Shown piece by piece: positions 1 through 9,489 of a DNA stretch of 64,000 nt; position 1 is the first letter of the stretch; every line of letters begins with the position of its first letter. Both the position numbers and the translations under genes were made by a program. Origin of the DNA: Sarcomyxa edulis (taxonomy: Eukaryota > Basidiomycota > Agaricomycetes > Agaricales > Mycenaceae); assembly GCA_009761415.1 (NCBI GenBank), contig QUOL01000001.1, positions 2,666,001-2,730,000 on the forward strand. Direction: 5' to 3'. The notes under the pieces were generated by a model. The model saw only the letters and a program-made list of their open reading frames with translations. It was not told the DNA's origin and did not search any database.

Positions 1-2061
1 AATCTCATTCTCGTCTTCCGCTCTGTTCTTCTTCCCCCTCTTTCCTTTACCTTTCAGCTTCTTCTCCGCCTTCAAGACAGCCTTTAGATTGAAATGTTTC
101 GGCTCGGCGTTGGGATTGTCAGAGGCAACTAGAAGCCCAAGCTCCTCTGCGGTAGTAACTGGACGCGACGTAACTTCGGGCGACACTTTCCTACCTTTGG
201 CATCCTTTCCTTTCTTCTTTGAATTTCCCTTCTGCGAGCGACTCGGTACATCCTCTTCTCCGCTCTCATCATCTCCACTGTCAATCTCGAAGAAGTCATC
301 CCCGACATTCTTCTCCTTTTCAATCGCCTTCTCCTTGACCTCATCCTTTCTCTTTCTCCGTTTCTCCTTCATTTTCCGCTGGTATTTATCGAGAGTGGTC
401 TCATCTTTAGCTCCTTTCGACTCGCTCAATCCAGGTGTGAATGTGATCTCCATATCCACATCACCAGGATCATCGTCGTCTCGACCCCATCCTTCAGGAA
501 GGTCATCACCCCCGCCGCCAAGTAACAACGCACGAAGTTTATCCCGCGACGCTGCCTTTTTGCCCCTTTTTGCCGTCACTTGTTTCGACTCAGTTTCTGA
601 CTCGGATCCAGAAGTTGATGAAGCTATGTAGGCCTTGAAGTCGGCTTCTTCAATTTCCTGCTTCGTCAGTGTCCGTCGTGTTATCTGATTTCGTTCTGGG
701 TCGTCTTCGTCCCAGGTCAGTTTGACTTTGGAATGACGGAGAGCCTAAACGAGACGGGATGAATGGTCAGAGACTGATTACACAAGTTGGGAACTCACGT
801 CTGTCACGAAGTCTATTCCCTTGTAGCTACTTGTCAACTCTTCAGTACATTCATCTCTGGAATAGCTTGGTAAGCTGATGTGCGTTCGAAGAGAAGTCCA
901 TCACTATACCTGAACTCATCATCGAAGGTCATGTCTTCCGGGACAAAGCTCAAATCGAATACATTTGCTGAACGTTCGAGCTCCGTTCCTTCGAGTTCGG
1001 AATAGATATGGAAAGCAGCTTCGGCAGTGTCGCAAGTAACGATTGCATAGTAGTATCTATGGTTTGTTCATTTGGCTTAGGGACATGAGACGGGAGAAGT
1101 CAACATGAAAACGCACCGTAAACGTTCTAGCTGATACGTCCGTAGAGCATCTTCGTCGTAATCATCTCCTTCTCCACCGATTTCATAGATATTCTGCTCG
1201 TTGACCTCATCTTCGTCCTCAAAATTATGATGCTTTTTGAAGACTTCCGCCGGTGGTCCCTCCTTTTCTTCTCTGGCCATCCTTCCCTTTCCGAATTCGC
1301 TCGGGTATACACGAACGCTCAAGACTTTGCCTCGAACAACAGTGGTTGATCCATCTTTGATAGACTTTTGACGGTCTGGATGAACGGGGGCAAGAGACGA
1401 TGTAGAGGCGGCAGCAGGTGCGGTAGGCGACACAAGAGAAGAGAAGATTTTGAAAAGGTGGGAAGCACGAACATGGTCCCAGTCAAGATTTACCACCGCT
1501 AGTCTACGTGTTCGCTGGCCTTCCTCCTGCTCTTTTTCTGGGTGGGATTTATTGTAAGCAGCGGCTTGTGCATCCAGGTCGTCGAATTTGCTCTCATCGA
1601 GGTCGATCTCAGCATCGTCATCGTCTCTGGGAACATTGATAGGTCTTGAATTATCACCTCCAAGGACTACAATGTCGCCGCCATCACTGTCCTCGTCCTC
1701 GTCCTCTTCATCCGAAGACTCGAGAAGGATTTCTCCTCGGGCATAGTCAGGCGCGGCAGGTTGTTCCTCAGTCACAGCCTCGTCTTCATTTCCTAGACGG
1801 TAAAACCGTCGCAAGTCATCCTGCTCGTGGGTATCCGCTATAGGTCGACCATACTTGTCTACACGGCCTGTATTGTGACGTTAGAGCGGTGCAAAGTGAT
1901 GGATACGGATGAAACAAACCCGATTTGCTGATTTTCTTCGATTTTTTGTCTTCTGCAAAGATACTTTTGAAGCGGTCATCTACTACAACTTTTACCTCTT
2001 GTTTGCGTGGTCTGCGAAAGCGAGGATCTGTCTTGAGTCTTGCAAACCGCGGGTCGGCCAT
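1..2061 (-). CDS. ESF1: Pre-rRNA processing protein ESF1 (N-terminal part, C-terminus outside window)
   Basis: ESF1 is a nucleolar protein needed for 18S rRNA maturation in the small-subunit processome. The protein starts MADPRFARLKTDPRF at 2061, the typical ESF1 opening. Several exons follow, including 1077-1814, with introns near 1870-1910, 1050-1110 and 750-900. Acidic Asp/Glu-rich blocks alternate with a conserved core (RRLAVVNLDWDHVRA, then RVYPSEFGKGRMAREE) and a Lys-rich tail. The NUC153 motif expected at the C-terminus is not in the window, so the gene continues past position 1. It is divergent from the peptide precursor gene, about 330 bp apart. The shorter start at 2061 is preferred over an upstream in-frame Met at 2106 because family members begin with MADPRF-like sequence. 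Confidence 0.9.
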
Positions 2062-2395
2062 GGGAGTCCAATGAAAGTGAGTGAAATGTAAAATTAGAGA
2101 TGTCACGAGCTGTCACGCCAGCTATTTCTGCTCGCCCGAGTTGATCAGACTTTGATTCTGGTTGTCGAGCTACCATCATCTCCCTTCTCTTATAACTCGT
2201 TTCTCCCCCTTCCCGTTCTTCCCTCCCTTTCCTGTAAGTCTCTAGGCCCTTCGTTCTCTTTTTTTTTCAAAAGCTCATTGTCCTTTCCCAGTTTCTTTCA
2301 ATCCCGCCCGGTCGCAGGACGTCCCTTCCCGTCACCTTTAGCATCACTTTGCATCTTTTACCTCGACAATAATCTTCACCTTCTTTTCATCCAAC
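2062..2395. promoter_or_regulatory. Divergent intergenic region, ESF1 / repeat peptide precursor
   Basis: This region holds the two 5' flanks. The half next to the peptide gene (about 2170-2340) is strongly pyrimidine-rich on the plus strand, with a run of nine T near 2260, as is common before highly expressed fungal genes. A GTAAGT near 2236 and a CAG near 2318 could bound a 5'-UTR intron. No other motif was recognised. Confidence 0.4.
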
Positions 2396-3197
2396 ATGTT
2401 CTCTCGCACGACCATCTTCGCCACTCTGGCAGTGTTCTTGGCCACCCAGGTTGTCGCCACGCCTTTGCCTATGCCCCTACGTGTCAGTTCAACAGTTAAA
2501 TATATTCGGGAATTCATGACTTATTCTATGTTTATAGCTTGCTATGGAAGCGCGTCAGCCCGCTTTTGACGTTATCCCCGCCTACATCAAACGCGCTGTT
2601 CCCGTCGAACAGCCCTCCATGGCGCCCAAGGGTGTCATCGAGCCGTACCAGAACAAGCGCGCCGTCCCTGTTGAGCAGCCGTCAATGGCTCCCAAGGGCG
2701 TTATCGAACCATACCAAAACAAGCGTTCAGTTCCTGTCGAGCAGGCTTCTATGGCACCCAAGGGTGTCATTGAACCGTACCAGAACAAGCGCTCGGTACC
2801 CGTCGAACAGGCCTCTATGGCACCCAAGGGCGTCATCGAGCCTTACCAGAACAAGCGCTCGGTACCCGTAGAGCAGGCGTCAATGGCGCCTAAGGGTGTC
2901 ATCGAACCCTACCAGAACAAACGTGCCGTCCCTGTCGAGCAGCCTTCCATGGCCCCCAAGGGCGTTATCGAGCCATACCAGAACAAGCGCTCTGTGCCCG
3001 TCGAGCAGCCTTCCATGGCACCTAAGGGTGTCATTGAGCCTTACCAGAACAAGCGTTCGGTTCCCGTTGAACAAGCGTCCATGGCTCCCAAAGGTGTTAT
3101 CGAGCCTTACCAGAACAAGCGCCAGATCAGACGGGCTGTTCCTGTCGAGCAGGCGGCCATGGCACCCAAGGGTGTAATTGAGCCCTACCAGAACTAA
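2396..3197 (+). CDS. Secreted Kex2-processed repeat peptide precursor (KEP type), nine repeats
   Basis: Two exons (2396-2482 and 2538-3197; 55-nt phase-0 intron) give 248 residues. Exon 1 encodes a signal peptide: MFSRTTIFATLAVFLATQVVA, then TPLPMP. A short pro-region ends in YIKR. Nine copies follow of a 20-residue peptide, [A/S]VPVEQ[P/A][S/A]MAPKGVIEPYQN. Copies 1-8 each end in Lys-Arg, copy 8 is followed by an extra QIRR, and copy 9 ends at the stop codon. Dibasic spacing is typical of precursors cut by the Golgi protease Kex2, such as pheromones, repellents and dikaritin RiPPs. Only three positions vary between copies. The mature peptide is hydrophilic with one Tyr and no Cys. No UstY/DUF3328, tyrosinase or transporter gene lies nearby, so a modified RiPP cannot be claimed. 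The function is unknown; a secreted signal or wall-associated peptide is the simplest inference. Confidence 0.88.
2604..3194 (+). repeat. Nine in-frame 66-bp tandem repeats
   Basis: The unit encodes a 20-residue peptide plus KR. A 12-bp insert (QIRR) sits before the last copy, which is 60 bp because the stop replaces KR. The copies differ at many third codon positions but hardly at all in protein sequence, so they are old duplications kept constant at the peptide level, not a fresh expansion. Confidence 0.95.
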
Positions 3198-3675
3198 TGG
3201 TGCGTTGTTCTCTTTACTCATTGGCCTCTTCGTGCAAGGTAGCTCATTGCAATATTCAATCAGAATTACGTTCCGATCGGACATCCTCTTGGGAGGAGGT
3301 TAGGATGACGGAGGTTCATGCAGGATGGACTATGTACAGTAGACGTGTTGAGTTGTCAAGGTTTCGATGCGCTGGAAGTACGCTGGAATTTCCCATCGCG
3401 GATACCTTCTTTTCAATTTCTTTCGAGGCTTCGCATAGACTTGTTCTTGTGTTGCTTACCATATTTTTGACAATGTTACTGGGATTGGGAGCTATCTTTG
3501 CGCTAAGTCACTCACGCCAGCACGTCTCATGGAAACAAACTGACATACTTAGGTTCGTTGCCTGGGGTTACAAGATAAGTAAATCCCACACTTATAACTA
3601 TCATCGATTATGACCGGCAAGCCCGAGCTTGGAATGAAAGGTGGAGCCAAACATTCTCGGAAGCAAATCGACAGT
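3198..3675. other. Intergenic, convergent 3' ends
   Basis: This lies between the stop of the peptide precursor and the stop of the EED-like gene on the other strand. It probably holds both 3' UTRs. I see no conserved coding sequence or RNA gene. Confidence 0.4.
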
Positions 3676-5744
3676 TCATTCAACTTGAGTTGGCTCCGCA
3701 CTAGTAGTACTGGCAGGCTCGTTTACATCAACGTATCTACACCGTGCTCCCCAAACCCAGATAGTTCCCTTCGATCCTACACCCACAATTATTTCTCCAG
3801 ACATCCCCATCGCACAACCTTCGATAGTCTCCTCGATAGCCGGATTTACGCCACTGGCTTCAGTGGCTTGCGTCGGATCGATGGATAAGTCCCATCCTTC
3901 GATATCCGGGTGTTTATTCCGCTCTCGTGACGTGCGATCAGAGTCTTCGCTGTCATCGTTTAGACGCATCTTTTTGGCTAACATCACGTCGACAGCATCC
4001 TCATCAGGGGGGAAGGGCTGCGCTTTGCGTGGAGGTAGATGGATAACGTTGATCATACGAAAGGAGGTAGTGTTTGGAATGATGTAAAGAACCATAGGGT
4101 CACAGAGAGGGATATGTGGCTTGTAGACGTGGACCCTCGGGGAAACAAACCGCGTAGCTGCTGGTGGGAAAGATGTTTTTGAGAGTATCCGGAACGAAGC
4201 TATGGGTATATATCTGTTGACTGATGTATATTTGGACAACAGAAATACACGTACAACTTTCTTGGAAGTCCTACATATGCATGGAGTCAATGGCTGGTTG
4301 GTAGATATACGAATTTAGACCCACCGAGATGCAACCTCGTAACGTTTCTTGAAGCGGTTGGTTGGCTGGGAAGAAGCGTTCTACCCCCAACCAACGCCAG
4401 ACAGAAAGTATTCCTGGTTCCAAGTATGTCTCTAAGTTATCATTACCGTGCGGATCCTTGCGCATGATAGCTGTACCGCTATGGGTCACTAGTATATCAA
4501 CATCCAACCTTCGATGCACCATTAGTTTGTGTCAATTCAAGTTATACAAGACTCAACGATAGTTACCAAGTGACGGAATGTACGCGTGCATTATGAATCC
4601 GACTACTAGTGAAAAGTGGTTTATCTTGACGAGTTATAATGGCATGTTGGACCGGGGGAGTGTGCCAGATTTTTACAGTACGGTCCATCTACGAGTGATC
4701 AAATTGATGCTACGTTCGATGTAAGTAGAGCAGATGCACGTACCCCACAAGTGGCGACTACAGGAAGTGCAGGGTGGAAAGCCGCCCCGAGAACTGCAGC
4801 TTGATGGCCACCTAGATCGACACACTTTGAATCACGTTTGACACATATACATTTCCCTGATACACATACCTGAACGACCACCCATGAGGACCGTAACACA
4901 ACGGCCAATGCCAGAGCCCTCGCTCTCCGTCATATGTAAGCCATGCGCGGCTCCAGAGCGACTAGATTGAGTCGCAGGTAACCAATGGGGATTTTGAGGT
5001 TCCAGCTGCGGTTTGAGAGATAGGTCGTATATACGCGTAGAAAAGTCTCGAGAGGTTGTGCAAAACAGATTCGGAGAGTTTGGATGGACAGCGATAGATG
5101 TTATAGGCTGTGGTTATACGTCGGCAAGAGAAAGAGGGTTGAGAAGAAGAACGTGCTTACTCCACCATGACCGCGAAGATAGCCCACCATCGATTGTGTT
5201 ATAACATTGTAAATATATATGAGGCTATTGTCTGAGAAAACGACAAGGGGTTCAAGAAGAGCATGCGGAGCGCATGCCCATGCAATGTGCAAGAAATCTA
5301 TAGGGCTCCTTTTTCGACTCTAGAAACAAAAGAATCACCTCGGGAAGTAGAGAGGCTATCAAGATATTCACTTACATCCGACAATGGGATGAATACTGGT
5401 CTCCGTAGCTGTCTCGCAAAGAGAATAGATACTCCATTCGTTCCTGCCACAGCAAACGCGTCCTCCCAATCAGATATCATGGCATGCCACCCAGCGTCCA
5501 TCTCAGGTGAGTTGAACCTGCCATTCCACAGCGTGTCTATGGAATCATCAGTCCATGGAAAAATTGCAACGTTATGGAGACTAGTATTAGAGATATTCTT
5601 GGACTATTTAGACGGCTCAGAACAATCTCGACGAAAGATTTCTAGATCGATAGACACACACACAAGTATCTTCCTGACCAACCGAAATGGATGGGCTTCA
5701 GTACGATTCTTGTACCAAGGGATATCTCCGGCATCATTGGACAT
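3676..5744 (-). CDS. EED: EED/ESC-type WD40 protein, Polycomb repressive complex 2 subunit
   Basis: EED binds trimethylated H3K27 and stimulates the EZH2-type methyltransferase in PRC2. The gene has many short introns. Spliced blocks follow the order of animal EED: FAVAGTNGVSILFARQL; then LLEPLVVFSDNSLIYIYN and YLRGHGG; then ITSIAVHPNSPNLFCTTSRD; then GGHQAAVLGAAFHPALPVV followed by CGMDRTVKIW; then PLFTSSRIHNARVHSVTW and LDVDILVTHSGTAIM; and finally GSKGTIWVWG near the C-terminus. The CGMDRTVKIW block followed by an HxxRVHSVxW block and a split WD repeat is diagnostic for EED within WD40 proteins. The start at 5744 (MSNDAGDIPWYKNR) is the first Met of the 5' exon. The first intron and the last 20 residues are uncertain. 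The gene is divergent from NDUFA11. Confidence 0.78.
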
Positions 5745-5944
5745 GGTTTTTGAGAGCTATATAGACGTTAGCTTCGGAAAGTCGCGACGGCGGACAGATG
5801 GGAAGAAAGAGGCATGCAGGTCACGGTGCAAATGGTTGACTCAACTTGAAGTCAATTCGACGCGTACCAACACCACACTCACTTATACCTTGACTTCCTC
5901 CATCATCTTCATCTCAAATTAGTATACCCCGGACAGCAATAGCC

Positions 5945-6521
5945 ATGTCCTCTTCGTCAGCTGAGCCACCAGCATACGAACCAAAGGAGACCGCGAAATT
6001 TACCACAGCCGTTGTCGTGCAATCTGGAGTTATGGGCGCCATCGTTGGTGCTCTCCAGACCTCCCTCAGCTCAGAGACAGGTAACTGGTGGAAGAAGATG
6101 TACAGATCTACTGGCCTTTTTGGTACACACACTCTCGAGATTATATATCTCACCGTCACTTACTTGTTCTTACAGCCGCGATGGGGGGCACTTTCGCATT
6201 GACTCAATCAGTGCTTGCAAACACTAGACGAACCGACGATGCACTCAACGGTGCTGCAGGTGCTTGTGCAGCAGGGTTTTTGGCAGGTGTCCGCAGTGCG
6301 TTTCGTCTCATTCTATCCTCGAGACATCATATAGCTGATACCCACATCCAGCTGGCTCGATTGCCATGGGAGTCAGTTCATGCGCCGTACTCGCGGCCGT
6401 CGTCGGAACTTTCGAGTACGCAGGTGGAGAACTAAGAGATAATCTCAGTCAGACGAGGGAAGAAAGACGAAACAGCTTCTTCAAAAACGCCCCACCGCCG
6501 CTATTAGAACGGCACGAGTAG
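5945..6521 (+). CDS. Complex I subunit NDUFA11 / B14.7 (Tim17/22/23 fold)
   Basis: Three exons (5945-6122, 6176-6295, 6352-6521) encode 155 residues. NDUFA11 is an accessory membrane subunit of mitochondrial NADH:ubiquinone oxidoreductase (NUO-21.3b in Neurospora). The protein has four hydrophobic, Gly/Ala-rich segments: TAVVVQSGVMGAIVGAL, then STGLFAAMGGTFALTQSV, GAAGACAAGFLAGV and GSIAMGVSSCAVLAAVVGTF. A charged C-terminal tail follows. This layout matches Tim17-family complex I subunits, and no presequence is expected. The start shares a 200-bp divergent promoter with the EED gene. The tail TREERRNSFFKNAPPPLLERHE is typical of fungal members. Confidence 0.85.
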
Positions 6522-6675
6522 TATGTTGGGCTACGAGTACATTTGTAAATTATATAGGCTGTGTGGTATTGACAATTATAGTACCTGCAAATGGTCCATG
6601 GAATATAGAAGAGGTGGAATCTATGTACATACATGGGATTGTGGGCTTGGGCGAATTGATGTTGCGTTGCGGTGG

Positions 6676-9281
6676 TCAACTTGGGGCCGGGCTCGGCTCA
6701 GCGACTTGGTCTTGGTCTCCAGCAACTCCAGTATCTTGCAGAGCGCTGAGTCTCTGTAGTTCGGCATTGACATCCTCGCTGTGGAATTCATAGAACTCGG
6801 GCCATGATGGGAACGTCTGACAGAGTTTCTGTGACAAGACGAGAAGTCAGCGAATCATACGATTGTCCGCAAGTTACAACCCTACCTGGTCCGTCAAACG
6901 AGCCCACACTTCAGCGTCAGTCCCATCGTCGCCGCCACCTGATGCAAAGAATTCGCAGATAAAGTTGAAATCTTCTTGTTGGGGGTTGATATTATCATCC
7001 GTCGATTGCTCGTGCTCGTCAGGAGGTGGTGGAGGTATATGCACCGGTGATGACGGGCTAAACTTGGTTCGTTTCGAAGGACCAGCACCGTCGGTGTCAT
7101 CCAGTTCTGATCTCTGACGTTTCCTCTCAAGACTCTGCTCCTTCCGCCACGCGATACCTGCTCTCTTTTGTATCTCTTCGACCGCCGCACCACCAGTACG
7201 TCGGATATAGCTCAACCACGCCCCCGCACTGTGATGAGGCAACTAAGTAGACATATAGATGAGCCCAACAGCTCCAAGATTAGTTTTACACCCAAGAAAC
7301 ACACCTTTCCTGCCAACTTCGTACCCATGGCGGTAATTGTAGTATACGGATTGCGTTTGCAAAGAACTCGGATGTAGCGTAACATATAGTCGTGTTCCAC
7401 CTCAGTGAATGTGTATCTACCAGCCTGTCGAAGCACTCGCGCGCTCTCTGGCGGCGGGGTGGGCGATCGTTCCAATTCACCGACGTATTCTTGTTTCGGC
7501 ACAGCGCTCGCGGGTTTCCTCCCTCTCTTCTGAGGCGACGCCGATGTGGATTTCGCTTTCGATTCTGGTTTCGCCCTTTCCTTGGCAGCTGGGGCTGAGA
7601 AAAGATATTCAGTCGGGTCGAGGAGGGTATCGTGTTCGACGCAGTCGTATATAAAACTGGCGTTGACGGCTGGTTTCCCTGAAGCAAGGGTTGATTTTAG
7701 AAGCTGATTGAACACAGTCTTGGATGGAGAGTAGAGGACAGAATAGTCTGCTAGTGTATGATCGTTGGTGATCTTGCCTCCGTTTTTCTGTCATTGATTG
7801 AATGAGATAGAAACATGTTACGACCATACGAAGACATACTTTGATCTGCGTCACTGCCCCAAGTCGATTGTTCAGATCTATCTGAACAAAAAAAGCTAAT
7901 TCACGGCCCGACTCGGTTGTGAAAAGTTTGCCCGAAGGATGGGAATGGGGACGGCGAGGAGAAGTCGGAGCCGTGTGCCAGGATTGGGTCGTACCACTGC
8001 TAGCTGAAGATGTCTCTTTTCGACCAGTGGTACCAGGAGACGAGGCCCTTCTCTTACCCTTTGTGCGTGCTTTCTTTCGAGGAGGAGGGGACTCCGATTT
8101 TCGGTGGATGGCTGGTGGTGGCATCTCGGACGACGGAGGCGGAGAGTCGATACTTGATTCGCGGTACGGAGAATTGCCTGGTTGCTCCGATGAGCGTGTA
8201 TTCGAGGAATCAGAGTAGGGAGGAAGAGACATATGGTTGGGTTGGGGCTGAGATTGAGAATTGAACATGGACTGAGACTGAGACATAGGATTTTGCATCA
8301 TTTGCCCTTGAGAGAACCCTGCCCAAGGATTAATTCCGTAAGCTTTCATGACCTCGACAATCGACATTGTGAAGCTTTGGTTCATCTGTGCATCGAACTG
8401 TCCAGGGAATTGGGATTGCGCCATGAGCATTTGCGGCAACATTTGCATTATGTTGGCTGGATTGAGTTGGGATTGTGAATATTGCTGCATCATGGAAGAT
8501 TGTGGCTGGAAAGGAAATTGTGGCATCATGGAGTTTTGGGAGTATTGGAGAGGATTATACTGCGACATCATGTTAGACTGAGCCTGCATCGAGGATTGCG
8601 ATGAGTTTTGTAGAGAGGAGTTGTCGATTGGCGATATATTGGATGAGCCATCATGAGAGGGCGTATGGGAACGGTCTTCGACTTCTGGTTGGGGGAGAGC
8701 CTTTGCAGATTTCTTGGAGGTGGACTCTCGTTTCCGTGAGGGGCCAGTTTCCATAGGCGTAGGTCTTGGGGTAGGTAAAGGACTTTATGAGAAGCAGGTT
8801 CAGTCAGAAAAGCCGGAGACCATGTCGAGGACTCAACTGACTTTGTGTCCTCGTCCATTATGTCACCGTCATTCAACGGTGAACCATCGTCCACAGCAAT
8901 ACACCCACCCCATCCCTCATCAGCGTTGAAAAGTTTGCGTGCATCTATACACTTCTTTGCCCAAACATACTCCAAGACGGCCTTGCTGTGATCACTGCCC
9001 CAGTCAGCTATGAACAATCGGCCTGTTTTCGTGTGTGAGTCGACCAAGATGACTCGTGCGTTCTTTGGATCGCTGCATATGAGTGCACCGGATTTCTGTG
9101 AAAGTGGTCTGGGCGACGCGTTCTAGATCCAGAGTGGACGACATACCTTGAGTGCGCGAACCAACTTTGGGCGGCGAGCTATACCATTGGGATCTACAAA
9201 AATATTGATCGGAGAGTTTGGAGGGTCGAAAAAGATTAGAGGTGGAGGAGCGTCGTTGATTTGAGACGAAGGGTATTCCAT
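6676..9281 (-). CDS. RAP1: RAP1-like telomere protein: BRCT, Gln/Met-rich linker, BRCT, Myb
   Basis: The start (MEYPSSQINDAPPP) is at 9281. An N-terminal BRCT-like region contains GALICSDPKNARVILVDS and EYVWAKKCIDARKLF. A long linker rich in Met, Gln and Ser (about 8250-8600) and a basic Ser/Pro segment follow. A second BRCT runs LFTTESGRELAFFVQID to NASFIYDCVEHDTLL. It matches the TERF2IP/Rap1 BRCT, whose end has the same DCVE plus leucine-rich pattern. A Rap1-type Myb domain follows (GRYTFTEVEHDYMLRYIR, then HHSAGAWLSYIRR). The short C-terminal part (FPSWPEFYEFHSEDV) may be the remains of a protein-binding domain. RAP1 acts at telomeres through shelterin. The second BRCT and Myb support the call; the extra N-terminal BRCT is unusual. 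Confidence 0.7.
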
Positions 9282-9489
9282 AGCGACTAGCCGAGGTCGA
9301 ATTCGAGGTCGAGGTCGAGTAGAACGCCGTCAACGTCGAGCTGCAGATGCGTCGAAATTATTTAGGGCCTCACGTTTTTGATCGTAAGACGCAAGCACTG
9401 TGACCTAACCGTCGGCCTCACTCTGGCTGAGGGCATGGCACTCCGTCTCTAACCATCATCTCACCTAGGCACTCACTGGCTCTGTTGGT

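Noticed and set aside
89..631. 180-codon plus-strand open frame
   Set aside because: It is antisense to ESF1 exons, and its Ser/Phe-rich composition mirrors the Lys/Glu-rich ESF1 sequence.
2582..3284. Minus-strand repetitive frames over the peptide precursor
   Set aside because: They are only the mirror of the 66-bp repeats and lack a signal peptide. The plus-strand frame has the signal peptide, the dibasic sites and the silent-site pattern.
3676..5744. Aladin-type nuclear pore WD40 protein
   Set aside because: This was the first impression from the WD-like blocks, but the spliced CGMDRTVKIW and RVHSVTW blocks fit EED and not Aladin.
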